Made by a program: the position numbers and the translations under genes. Shown here in pieces: positions 15,974 to 23,615 of a DNA stretch of 29,814 nucleotides (position 1 is the stretch's first letter; each line of letters starts with the position of its first letter). Under the pieces are notes generated by a model that saw nothing but the letters and a program-made list of their open reading frames with translations, ran no database searches and was not told where the DNA came from. The stretch is taken from contig NZ_CALLVP010000044.1 of assembly GCF_938010505.1 (NCBI RefSeq), positions 1 through 29,814 of the forward strand, in the 5' to 3' direction. The stretch comes from an uncultured Veillonella sp. (GTDB lineage: Bacteria > Bacillota > Negativicutes > Veillonellales > Veillonellaceae).

Positions 15974-17152
15974 TTATGCCTCAGACAATGCAGCAATACC
16001 TGGTAGGATTTTGCCTTCTAAGAATTCTAAAGATGCACCACCACCTGTGGAGATATGGCTAATTTTATCCGCTAAGCCACTTTTCTCAATAGCTGCCACA
16101 GAGTCACCACCGCCAACGATAGTCATCGCATCAGATTCAGCTACAGCTTTCGCTACTGCATTCGTACCAGCTGCAAAGTTTTCCATTTCAAATACGCCCA
16201 TAGGACCATTCCAAATAATAGTCTTCATTGGCGCCAATGCCTCTACATAGAGTTCACGTGTTTTTGGACCAATATCTAATACCATCCAGCCATCTTCAAT
16301 TTGGTCAACATCAACGATTTTAGTATTAGCATCGTTGCTGAAAGCATCTGCTACTACAGCATCAATAGGTGTTAATAATTTAGCACCTGCTACGCGAGCT
16401 TCCATAACAAGGTCTGTAGCGATAGCTTCTTGGCCTTCTTCAAATAAAGAGCTACCAATGTTGCAACCTTGTGCTTTAATGAACGCATTAGCCATGCCAC
16501 CACCGATGATCATTACATCCACTTTAGGCAAAAGGTTAGAAATAACAGAAATTTTATCTGTTACTTTTGCACCACCAATGATTGCCGCCATAGGTGTTTT
16601 AGGATGTACAACAGCTGCACTCAATGCGTCGATTTCTTTTTTGAGTAAGAAGCCTGCAGCCATAGGAATGTAATCAGCAATGCCAACTACAGATGCCGCA
16701 TTACGGTGAGATACACCAAACGCATCGTTGATTGCTACGTCCGCAAAAGATGCCAATTGTTTAGCAAACTCAGGATCGTTTTTAGTCTCTTCGTTGTGAT
16801 AACGCAAGTTTTCAAGCATCAATATATCGCCAGGTTGTAATGCTTTCACAGCTTCTTCAACCTTAGGACCAATGCAATTATCAACAAATCCTACAGGTTT
16901 GTTGATAAGCTCAGATAAATGTTTAGCACATGGTGCCAAAGACATTTCTGGCTTACGTTCCCCTTTTGGACGACCAAAGTGAGAAGCAAGGATAACCTTT
17001 GCGCCTTGCTCTACTAAATAGTTAATGGTAGGTAATGCACTACGAATACGAGTGTCATCAGTGATGACATCGTCTTTCATAGGAACATTAAAATCAACAC
17101 GAACAAATACTGTTTTATTAGCTACTTGTAAACCTTCAATTGTTTGTTTCAT
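15974..17152 (-). CDS. pgk: Phosphoglycerate kinase
   Basis: Transfers phosphate between 1,3-bisphosphoglycerate and ADP. 392 residues. Family motifs: FVRVDFNVPM, DTRIRSALPTI, SHFGRPKGER, LENLRYHNEE, NDAFGVSHR, IIGGAKVTDKI, FIKAQG, NGPMGVFEM and the closing IVGGGDSVAAIEKSG then STGGGASLEFLEG. ATG 17152 lies 5 bases after a perfect AGGAGG; a TTG one codon earlier is less likely. Thirteen bases downstream of gap. Confidence 0.98.
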   Translation of the reverse strand: MKQTIEGLQVANKTVFVRVDFNVPMKDDVITDDTRIRSALPTINYLVEQGAKVILASHFGRPKGERKPEMSLAPCAKHLSELINKPVGFVDNCIGPKVEEAVKALQPGDILMLENLRYHNEETKNDPEFAKQLASFADVAINDAFGVSHRNAASVVGIADYIPMAAGFLLKKEIDALSAAVVHPKTPMAAIIGGAKVTDKISVISNLLPKVDVMIIGGGMANAFIKAQGCNIGSSLFEEGQEAIATDLVMEARVAGAKLLTPIDAVVADAFSNDANTKIVDVDQIEDGWMVLDIGPKTRELYVEALAPMKTIIWNGPMGVFEMENFAAGTNAVAKAVAESDAMTIVGGGDSVAAIEKSGLADKISHISTGGGASLEFLEGKILPGIAALSEA

Positions 17153-17165
17153 CAAAGCCTCCTGA

Positions 17166-18176
17166 TTATAAGCCTTTGCTTGCTACGAATTCGGCCATGT
17201 CGATAAGACGTTCGGAGTAACCCCATTCGTTGTCATACCAAGAAACGATTTTAACCATGTTACCATCCATAACCATTGTTAAATCAGCGTCAACAATGGA
17301 GCTACGAGGGTCAGAACCAAAGTCGCAAGATACTAATGGCACATCAGATACGCCAAGGATACCTTTTAATTCACCAGCTGCTGCTTTGCGGAATGCTTCG
17401 TTAATTTCTTCTTTAGTAGCTGTTTTTTCAAGTTCGCAAACTAGGTCAGTTGCAGATACATCTGGAGTAGGAACACGCAAAGCGAAACCATCAAGTTTAC
17501 CTTTCAATTGAGGCAATACCAAAGCTACTGCTTTAGCTGCACCAGTTGTTGTAGGGATGATGGACATAGCAGCTGCACGAGCACGACGAGGGTCTTTATG
17601 ACGTGCATCAAGAATTTTTTGGTCATTTGTATAGGAATGAATAGTAGTCATCATGCCGCGTTTAATACCGAATTCATCGCATAATACTTTAGCGAATGGA
17701 GCCAAACAGTTTGTTGTGCAAGATGCATTGGAGATGATATGGTGTTTTGCAGGATCGTACATATCTTGGTTAACACCCATAACCATAGTTAAGTCTTCGT
17801 TCTTACCAGGTGCAGAAATCAATACCTTTTTAACTGTAGGTTGTTCTAAATGAACTTTTGCTTCTTCTGCATCGCGGTATTTACCTGTACATTCAATTAC
17901 GATTTCTACGCCTTCTTCAGACCAAGGTAATTTGGAAGCATCGCGGTCGTGGAATACGCGGATTTTTTTGCCATCAACGTAGATATTTTCTTCGTCGAAT
18001 GTTACTTCGTTAGGAATTGTACCGTGTACGGAGTCGTATTTTAACAATAATGCAGTACCTTCATTATCACCAGTTGCATTAATTGCTACAACCTCAACGT
18101 CAGGATTATTAATCGCTGCGCGAACTACACATTTACCAATACGACCAAAACCGTTAATACCAACTTTTACTGCCAT
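17166..18176 (-). CDS. gap: Glyceraldehyde-3-phosphate dehydrogenase, NADP(H)-type signature
   Basis: 336 residues. Rossmann start VKVGINGFGRIG, catalytic SNASCTTNC, HSYTNDQ, SIIPTTTGAAKA and WYDNEWGYSER are all present. The cofactor pocket departs from NAD-type enzymes. Aligned with Bacillus stearothermophilus GAPDH, VNDLTD reads INATGD (Asp32 to Ala, Leu33 to Thr), and DLPHKD reads DARHKD (Leu187 to Ala, Pro188 to Arg). These positions are known to set NAD versus NADP preference, so NADP(H) use, as in gluconeogenic GapB or plastid enzymes, is likely. ATG 18176 with AGGAGG upstream. It follows cggR by 71 bases. I have not assigned gapA or gapB. Confidence 0.95.
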   Translation of the reverse strand: MAVKVGINGFGRIGKCVVRAAINNPDVEVVAINATGDNEGTALLLKYDSVHGTIPNEVTFDEENIYVDGKKIRVFHDRDASKLPWSEEGVEIVIECTGKYRDAEEAKVHLEQPTVKKVLISAPGKNEDLTMVMGVNQDMYDPAKHHIISNASCTTNCLAPFAKVLCDEFGIKRGMMTTIHSYTNDQKILDARHKDPRRARAAAMSIIPTTTGAAKAVALVLPQLKGKLDGFALRVPTPDVSATDLVCELEKTATKEEINEAFRKAAAGELKGILGVSDVPLVSCDFGSDPRSSIVDADLTMVMDGNMVKIVSWYDNEWGYSERLIDMAEFVASKGL

Positions 18177-18247
18177 TGTTAAATCCTCCTAATAACAAAA
18201 AATATTCTAACTAAATTTCAATTTAAAATTTATAACTACTAATTCGC

Positions 18248-19273
18248 CTATAAGGCAGAAATTTGTAACAATTGACGCATCCCCTCCGCTGCTTGCTCAT
18301 CGATGATGAGTATACCTTTCTGACAAGCTCGCATCACACCTATGATAGCGCTCGCTTTTTCTTGTCCACCAGCTACAGCAATAACATTAGGAACCTTTGC
18401 TACATCTGGAAGTGATAAACCAATATTATTAGTAGAGTAAATCAACTTACCATCAATATCACAATATTGGCCAAGTGCTTCACCTACCGCATGATTATCC
18501 ACCAACTGCTTACGTACATCATCAGCAATATGGCGCTGATCTGCCATGCGCATCGCCGTACCAATACCAAACAACAACACGTGAGTCCTACTAATGAGGT
18601 CTCCAATTTCCTTGATTTGCGGTTCACAAGTCATGAGCATATGTAATGAGTCTTGTGAAAGTCCATCAGGTAAATGAAGCATCTTATAGGACCCGCGAAG
18701 CCTTTCAGCTAAAACAGAAGCGATTACATTAGCTTGGTATTCCACTACCTCACCGACGCCACCACGGGCCGGCACTACAATAGGATTAAATGGTAAAATA
18801 GGCATTTCTTCAGCTACTGCTGCCATGGTGCTACCACCACTAATAGCGACTACTGAATCAGGTTCTAATAAGTCTTGCAACAATTTAGCCCCTGCGAAGC
18901 CTAGCTTTTTGACCATCAATGTTCCTTCTGTAGGTGTAATAATTACCCTATCAATATGAAGTGCTTCAGTCAATCGATGTTCTAGCTCGTTAATACGATC
19001 TAGCTCATTTAAAAAATTTCGTAATTTTGGAACAATAGCTTGTCCCTCATCAGTGAGAAAAATCCCCGGTTTATAAATGTCTACAAGACCATTAGTACGC
19101 ATTAACTCAATATGACTTCGTACGGTTCGCTCTGGAAGGTCCGTTGCGGTAGCTAATGTCCTACGGCCTATAGGCTCTTCATAAACAAGGTGGTTTAGTA
19201 TTTTGTATCGTTCCTTCAATACGCTAACAATTTCAGGAACAATACGTTCACATATCATTAGAAATTCGTTCAT
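18248..19273 (-). CDS. cggR: Central glycolytic genes regulator, SorC family repressor
   Basis: 341 residues. An N-terminal winged helix (about residues 15-70, GRRTLATATDLPERTVRSHIELM) binds DNA. The C-terminal sugar-binding domain has VAISGGSTMAAVAEE, VVPARGGVG, LLFGIGTAM and VIAVAGGQEKASAI, the phosphosugar-binding loops of the SorC/DeoR-like effector domain. In Bacillus, CggR represses the gap operon and is released by fructose 1,6-bisphosphate. Start at 19273 with AAAGGAGG upstream. It heads the operon and lies behind a promoter and tandem GGGAC sites, so autoregulation is likely. Confidence 0.95.
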   Translation of the reverse strand: MNEFLMICERIVPEIVSVLKERYKILNHLVYEEPIGRRTLATATDLPERTVRSHIELMRTNGLVDIYKPGIFLTDEGQAIVPKLRNFLNELDRINELEHRLTEALHIDRVIITPTEGTLMVKKLGFAGAKLLQDLLEPDSVVAISGGSTMAAVAEEMPILPFNPIVVPARGGVGEVVEYQANVIASVLAERLRGSYKMLHLPDGLSQDSLHMLMTCEPQIKEIGDLISRTHVLLFGIGTAMRMADQRHIADDVRKQLVDNHAVGEALGQYCDIDGKLIYSTNNIGLSLPDVAKVPNVIAVAGGQEKASAIIGVMRACQKGILIIDEQAAEGMRQLLQISAL

Positions 19274-19315
19274 CGGGTCCCTCCTTTACCCGTTGGGATT
19301 ATATGAATCGTTTTT

Positions 19316-19341
19316 CGTCCCATGTGAACAAAATCCGTCCC
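19316..19341 (-). promoter_or_regulatory. Predicted CggR operator (tandem TGGGACG-type repeats)
   Basis: Two GGGACG copies on the minus strand (19316-19321 and 19336-19341) are exactly 20 bases apart, two helical turns, between the promoter and the cggR start. CggR operators in Bacillus contain tandem CGGGAC blocks at similar spacing. The site lies about 32 bases downstream of the -10, consistent with blocking elongation or initiation. Confidence 0.75.
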
Positions 19342-19372
19342 ACCTAAAATAAAAAAATACCTTTACACTTGT

Positions 19373-19401
19373 ATTGTATACCCTATGTAAATTTTATTCA
19401 A
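19373..19401 (-). promoter_or_regulatory. Predicted promoter of the cggR-gap-pgk-tpiA-gpmI-eno operon
   Basis: Minus-strand TTGAAT (19396-19401) and TACAAT (19373-19378) with a 17-base spacer. It is 100 bases upstream of cggR and directly upstream of the tandem operator. A second TATAAT at 19298-19303 is closer to cggR but has no good -35 at proper distance and overlaps the operator region. Confidence 0.6.
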
Positions 19402-19415
19402 CCCTAAATAGCAGA

Positions 19416-19472
19416 AAACGACATACTTTTCAGGTAACATTTTATTGTTTTAACCCTAATAGTATGTCGTTT
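19416..19472 (-). terminator. Long hairpin after upp, probable terminator
   Basis: Perfect 11-base inverted repeat (AAACGACATAC, 19416-19426, with 19462-19472) closing a 35-base loop that can itself pair imperfectly (AGGTAAC against GTT..ACCCT). On the minus strand it is followed by TTTTC. It starts 10 bases past the upp stop. The weak T-run and large loop are atypical. Confidence 0.5.
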
Positions 19473-19481
19473 ATGTATATA

Positions 19482-20108
19482 TTATTTTGTACCAAAGATA
19501 CGGTCACCAGCATCGCCTAAACCAGGCAAGATGTAACCATGATCATTAAGTTTTTCATCTAATGCGGCTACGTAAATAGGTACATCAGGATGTTCCTTAT
19601 TTACTACTTCAACACCTTCTGGAGCTGCTACAAGGCACATCAATTTGATGTGTTGTGCACCTTTTTCTTTTAATAAAGTAATCGCTGCTGCTGCACTACC
19701 ACCAGTTGCCAGCATTGGATCAGTTACGATGAAATCGCGCTCACTTACATCAGATGGCAATTTACAGTAGTATTCTACTGGTTTCAATGTTTCAGGATCA
19801 CGATATAAACCGATATGACCAACTTTTGCGGTTGGAATCAAACTAAGCATACCATTCACCATGCCAAGACCTGCACGAAGAATTGGAATAATACCCAATT
19901 TTTTACCTGCAATGCGTTTACCAGTCATTTTAATTAATGGTGTTTCTACCTCCACATCCTCAAGTGGTAAGCTGCGTGTAATTTCATACCCCATCAACAT
20001 AGTAATTTCATCAAGTAGTTGTCTGAAGTCTTTAGAGCCTGTTTGCACATCACGCATCAATGTAACTTTGTGTTGAATCAATGGATGTGTCATAACATTA
20101 ACATTCAT
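19482..20108 (-). CDS. upp: Uracil phosphoribosyltransferase
   Basis: Salvages uracil to UMP with PRPP. 208 residues, as in Bacillus. Starts MNVNVMTHPLIQHKVTLMRD, typical of Upp. It has ILRAGLGMV, the PRPP-binding DPMLATGGSA and the C-terminal uracil-binding LDEKLNDHGYILPGLGDAGDRIFGT. ATG 20108 follows AGGAGG by 7 bases; the longer reading from 20129 has no ribosome site. It stands alone between the terminator after glyA and a hairpin before the cggR promoter. No convincing promoter could be singled out in the 88 bases upstream. Confidence 0.97.
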   Translation of the reverse strand: MNVNVMTHPLIQHKVTLMRDVQTGSKDFRQLLDEITMLMGYEITRSLPLEDVEVETPLIKMTGKRIAGKKLGIIPILRAGLGMVNGMLSLIPTAKVGHIGLYRDPETLKPVEYYCKLPSDVSERDFIVTDPMLATGGSAAAAITLLKEKGAQHIKLMCLVAAPEGVEVVNKEHPDVPIYVAALDEKLNDHGYILPGLGDAGDRIFGTK

Positions 20109-20196
20109 GACTGACCTCCTATAAAACAATATACCTATCTCATTGTAGCTTTTTAACTATCATAATTACTCTATCACAGATTAGAAAATCATGCCA

Positions 20197-20234
20197 TAAA
20201 AATATTAAAAGGGATGTGCCAAGGCACATCCCTT
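20197..20234 (-). terminator. Terminator of the ywlE-rpiB-glyA unit
   Basis: Perfect inverted repeat AAGGGATGTGCC / GGCACATCCCTT (20209-20220 and 20223-20234), one of the strongest hairpins in the window. On the minus strand it is followed by TTTTAATATTTTT. It lies 61 bases past the glyA stop and before upp. Confidence 0.92.
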
Positions 20235-20295
20235 CTATATTACTTATAGGCTTATATGACTATAAATATGTTATTAATGTAATTAATCCAATAGA

Positions 20296-21528
20296 TTAGT
20301 ACAATGGATACGCTTCACAAAGTGCAGCTACGCGTTTGCTAGCTTCTTCATGAACGGCTTTATCTTCAGGATTTTTAAGAACTACTGCGATAATATCGGC
20401 AATTTCTTCCATATCTTTCACTTGTAGACCACGAGTTGTAAGAGCTGGTGTACCAAGACGGATACCACTTGTAACAAATGGGCTAGCTGGATCAAATGGA
20501 ATTGTGTTTTTATTACATGTAATACCTACTTCATCGAGTAAGTGCTCTGCCTCTTTACCTGTTAAACCTGTGCTACGAACATCTACAAGCATAACGTGAG
20601 TATCTGTACCACCAGAAACGATTGTTAAGCCTTTATCTTGCAATGCTGCAGCCAATGCTTTTGCATTATCGATGATTTGTTGAGCATATACTTTGAAATC
20701 TGGTTGTAATGCTTCGCCTAAGGCTACAGCTTTAGCTGCAATAACATGCATCAAAGGACCACCTTGGATACCAGGGAAGATTGCTTTGTCGATTGCTTTA
20801 GCATATTTTTCTTTGCAAAGAATCAAACCACCACGAGGACCGCGCAATGTTTTATGAGTTGTAGTAGTTACGATATCAGCATATTCTACAGGATTTGGAT
20901 GTAAGCCTGCTGCTACAAGTCCAGCAAAATGAGCCATATCTACCATGAAAATAGCATCTACTTCATGAGCTACTTCAGCCATTTTCTTGAAGTCGATTTG
21001 ACGGCTGTAAGCACTACCACCAGCGATAATCAATTTAGGTTTTGCTTCCAATACGATTTTACGGAACTCCTCGTAGTCAATTTGTTGTGTCTCAGCATCT
21101 ACACCGTAAGGTACTACATTAAAATATGTACCAGATACATTAACTGGAGAACCATGAGTCAAATGACCACCGTGGGACAAGTTCATACCCACAATAGTGT
21201 CCCCAGGTTGTAATAATGCGAAATATACACCAAAGTTTGCTTGAGAACCAGAGTGAGGTTGTACGTTAGCATGTTCAGCGCCGAACAAGCGTTTCGCACG
21301 TTCGATAGCCAATGTTTCGATAACATCAACGTTTTCGCAACCGCCATAATAGCGTTTACCAGGATACCCTTCTGCATATTTGTTAGTCAAAACGGTCCCT
21401 TGCGCTTCCATAACCGCTTGAGAAACAAAGTTTTCAGAAGCAATCATTTCTAATTTATCGCGTTGACGTGCTAGTTCTTGATTGATAACAGCTTGAATAT
21501 TAGGGTCTTGTTTTTCTAAGAAACTCAT
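20296..21528 (-). CDS. glyA: Serine hydroxymethyltransferase
   Basis: Interconverts serine and glycine, loading one-carbon units on tetrahydrofolate with pyridoxal phosphate. 410 residues. Visible: IASENFVSQAVMEAQG, NKYAEGYPGKRYYGGCE, NVQPHSGSQAN, MDMAHFAGL as VDMAHFAGLVA, and the PLP lysine in TTTTHKTLRGPRGG. ATG 21528 has a GAGGAGG site 6 bases upstream. Third gene of the ywlE-rpiB-glyA run, 45 bases after rpiB, matching the Firmicute order in which glyA precedes upp. Confidence 0.98.
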   Translation of the reverse strand: MSFLEKQDPNIQAVINQELARQRDKLEMIASENFVSQAVMEAQGTVLTNKYAEGYPGKRYYGGCENVDVIETLAIERAKRLFGAEHANVQPHSGSQANFGVYFALLQPGDTIVGMNLSHGGHLTHGSPVNVSGTYFNVVPYGVDAETQQIDYEEFRKIVLEAKPKLIIAGGSAYSRQIDFKKMAEVAHEVDAIFMVDMAHFAGLVAAGLHPNPVEYADIVTTTTHKTLRGPRGGLILCKEKYAKAIDKAIFPGIQGGPLMHVIAAKAVALGEALQPDFKVYAQQIIDNAKALAAALQDKGLTIVSGGTDTHVMLVDVRSTGLTGKEAEHLLDEVGITCNKNTIPFDPASPFVTSGIRLGTPALTTRGLQVKDMEEIADIIAVVLKNPEDKAVHEEASKRVAALCEAYPLY

Positions 21529-21573
21529 GAGTATCCTCCTCGTATAAAACGAATATATATAGGTAATGATGTA

Positions 21574-22011
21574 TTACTTTTCCAATGCTTTTATTTTCTC
21601 TACACGGCGTGCGTGACGACCACCTTCGAATTCTGTTTCCATAAAGATGGTTACAATATCGTTAGCAAGGCCTGGTCCAATAACACGTTCACCCATAGTA
21701 AGGATGTTCGCGTCATTATGTTCACGACATGCATGGGCAGAGAATGTATCATGGCAAAGAGCAGCGCGAATGCCCTCTATCTTATTTGCTGCAATACCGA
21801 TACCGATGCCAGTACCACAAATCAAAATACCGCGATCTGCTTGACCAGATACTACTGCATTTGCTACAGGTACGGCAATATCAGGATAATCGCAAGAATC
21901 AGCTGAATAACAGCCAAAATCCTCTACTTCATGTCCCAATGCACTCAATACTTCTTTAACGGATGCTTTTAAATGTAATCCGCCATGATCACAACCAATT
22001 GCAACTTTCAT
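21574..22011 (-). CDS. rpiB: Ribose-5-phosphate isomerase B (RpiB/LacAB family)
   Basis: Interconverts ribose 5-phosphate and ribulose 5-phosphate. 145 residues. It starts MKVAIGCDHGGLHLK (CDHGG motif), has the catalytic cysteine in LICGTGIGIGIAANK, and HDTFSAHACREHNDANILTMGERV, all diagnostic of RpiB. It lies 11 bases after ywlE and upstream of glyA, as in Bacillus (ywlF). Start at 22011 with a GGAGA site upstream. Provides the link from the pentose-phosphate pool to nucleotides, fitting upp nearby. Confidence 0.96.
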   Translation of the reverse strand: MKVAIGCDHGGLHLKASVKEVLSALGHEVEDFGCYSADSCDYPDIAVPVANAVVSGQADRGILICGTGIGIGIAANKIEGIRAALCHDTFSAHACREHNDANILTMGERVIGPGLANDIVTIFMETEFEGGRHARRVEKIKALEK

Positions 22012-22022
22012 AATTTCATCTC

Positions 22023-22469
22023 CTATGCTTTCTGAGGGGCTGATTTAAGGCCTACCTCTACTAAGTGATAAATTTGTTCCGCACATTGATTATATACGGT
22101 TTGATCAGATCCATAGGGGTCAGTAACATCACCATCTTCACCACCCCACTCGGAAATCGTTTTGATTTTGCCTTCCTCAAACGGGAATTGGCGGAGTAGT
22201 ACAGATTTGTGATCTTTCGTCATACCGATGATTAAATCTGCTGCATTTACGAGCTCCATCGTTAGAGGTCTCGATTCATGGTTGGAAATATCAGCAATGG
22301 AATGGACAGCTAAAACTGCTTGTTCAGTTGGTTTTGCTCCATAAGCGGCAAATAAACCAGCCGACACAGTCGTTACATCCTTATGTTGCTCCGCTACAAG
22401 GGCCCGTGTAATACCCTCTGCCATAGGACTACGGCAAGTATTACCGGTACATACAAATAAAATATTCAT
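22023..22469 (-). CDS. ywlE: Low-molecular-weight phosphatase, YwlE (protein arginine phosphatase)-like
   Basis: 148 residues. The P-loop CTGNTCRSP at the N-terminus carries the catalytic Cys and Arg, and VTDPYG supplies the general acid Asp. The Thr in CTGNTCRS is the residue that marks YwlE arginine phosphatases, where tyrosine phosphatases have Ile or Leu. B. subtilis YwlE removes phosphate from arginines marked by the kinase McsB. Synteny (sua5, ywlE, rpiB, glyA, upp) supports it. ATG 22469 is chosen for AAGGAT 7 bases upstream. First gene of its transcript, behind a strong promoter. Confidence 0.85.
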   Translation of the reverse strand: MNILFVCTGNTCRSPMAEGITRALVAEQHKDVTTVSAGLFAAYGAKPTEQAVLAVHSIADISNHESRPLTMELVNAADLIIGMTKDHKSVLLRQFPFEEGKIKTISEWGGEDGDVTDPYGSDQTVYNQCAEQIYHLVEVGLKSAPQKA

Positions 22470-22485
22470 AATAACATCCTTACTC

Positions 22486-22502
22486 AATCACATTTTGTGA
22501 TT
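22486..22502. promoter_or_regulatory. Palindrome in the ywlE leader, possible operator
   Basis: Perfect 7-base arms AATCACA/TGTGATT around a 3-base centre, just downstream of the ywlE -10 and before its ribosome site. The location suits a repressor site or a leader hairpin. The protein that would bind is unknown. Confidence 0.45.
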
Positions 22503-22511
22503 ACTTTATAC

Positions 22512-22539
22512 ATTATAGCAAATCTATCCAATATGTAAA
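22512..22539 (-). promoter_or_regulatory. Strong promoter of ywlE-rpiB-glyA
   Basis: Minus-strand TTTACA (22534-22539) and TATAAT (22512-22517), 16-base spacer, with an extended -10 (TGCTATAAT). The best-matching promoter in the window: 5 of 6 and 6 of 6. Confidence 0.75.
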
Positions 22540-22582
22540 GACATATTTCTATTATCAGTGGACATTTATAATATTAGAAAAA

Positions 22583-23614
22583 TTACTTATAAATGATATG
22601 ATGACCAGATGCTTTTTCCATTCGATTCATAATGGCAACACCGAAACCATCATCATTAACACCTTCTGATAAGATTAGGGTAACATGATTCTCGTTAAAA
22701 TGTAATAGGCTTTTGTAAAAGTCATGCCCCAATGCTAACGCATCTCCATGATGACCAAAACAATGGCACATAAATCGTTTATCCTCTTTAATTAGTTCAT
22801 ACGTCTCATGACTCACTAAACAGCCTATAGGCCCTGCAACCCCTGTTGAAAGCTCTTTAAAGGTATATGCCACAGCTTCAGGTCTGCCTACAACGACAGT
22901 CATAGGTGCATCGGGAGCATAATGGGTATACTTCATACCTGGCGCTTTTGGTTTAGTCGCTTCATTCACTAAAGCTGTATCATATTCTACGGTAGAAACA
23001 ACGGCTTCTAGTTGTGCCTTTGTAATCCCACCTGGTCGCAAAATGATGATTTTATCATCATGTACCTCTACTACAGTAGACTCTACGCCAATGATACAAG
23101 GACCAGCATCTAAGATATAGGAAATGCGACCATTCATATCATTATATACATCTTGTGCAGTAGTTGGGCTTGGGCGCCCAGAAATATTAGCACTTGGCGC
23201 CGCTATAGGTATGCCTGCACGCTCTAATAATGCTCGACATACAGCATGATCGGGACAGCGAAGTGCCACACGTTCTAAACCACCTGTTGCACGGTCTGGA
23301 ACTAAATCAGACTTAGGCAAGGTTATTGTCAGCGGACCTGGCCAGAATGCATCCATCAGGGCTTGCGCCGTAGCAGAAACACCTCTTACCAAAGGTTTAA
23401 TACTTTCACTATTAGGAACATGCAAAATCAGTGGATTATCAGAGGGCCGTCCTTTGGCAGCATAGATTTTATCCATTGCCTCCGGATCTAGACCATTAGC
23501 ACCTAAACCGTATACAGTTTCTGTTGGTATAGATACCAATTCACCGTTGCGCAAAGCACGGGCTAAGGTATCTATATCTTGTTCTGATGGATTTGTAATA
23601 ATTTTAGTATCCAT
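22583..23614 (-). CDS. sua5: L-threonylcarbamoyladenylate synthase (Sua5/YwlC)
   Basis: Makes threonylcarbamoyl-AMP for the t6A modification of tRNAs reading ANN codons. 343 residues, the long Sua5 form. The YrdC domain (about 1-200) has SIPTETVYGLGANG, KGRPSDNPLILHV and IAAPSANISGRPSPT. A linker PGMKYTHYAPDAPM leads to the smaller Sua5 domain. ATG 23614 follows the prmC stop by one base with GAGGGA upstream. Last gene of the yqhQ-prfA-prmC-sua5 run; no clear hairpin terminator follows. Confidence 0.95.
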   Translation of the reverse strand: MDTKIITNPSEQDIDTLARALRNGELVSIPTETVYGLGANGLDPEAMDKIYAAKGRPSDNPLILHVPNSESIKPLVRGVSATAQALMDAFWPGPLTITLPKSDLVPDRATGGLERVALRCPDHAVCRALLERAGIPIAAPSANISGRPSPTTAQDVYNDMNGRISYILDAGPCIIGVESTVVEVHDDKIIILRPGGITKAQLEAVVSTVEYDTALVNEATKPKAPGMKYTHYAPDAPMTVVVGRPEAVAYTFKELSTGVAGPIGCLVSHETYELIKEDKRFMCHCFGHHGDALALGHDFYKSLLHFNENHVTLILSEGVNDDGFGVAIMNRMEKASGHHIIYK

Positions 23615-23615
23615 A

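Noticed and set aside
18177..18247. Terminator or second promoter between cggR and gap
   Set aside because: Only a 4-base-pair hairpin and AT-rich DNA are seen, with no T-run or clear promoter; mRNA processing here, as in Bacillus, is possible but not shown.
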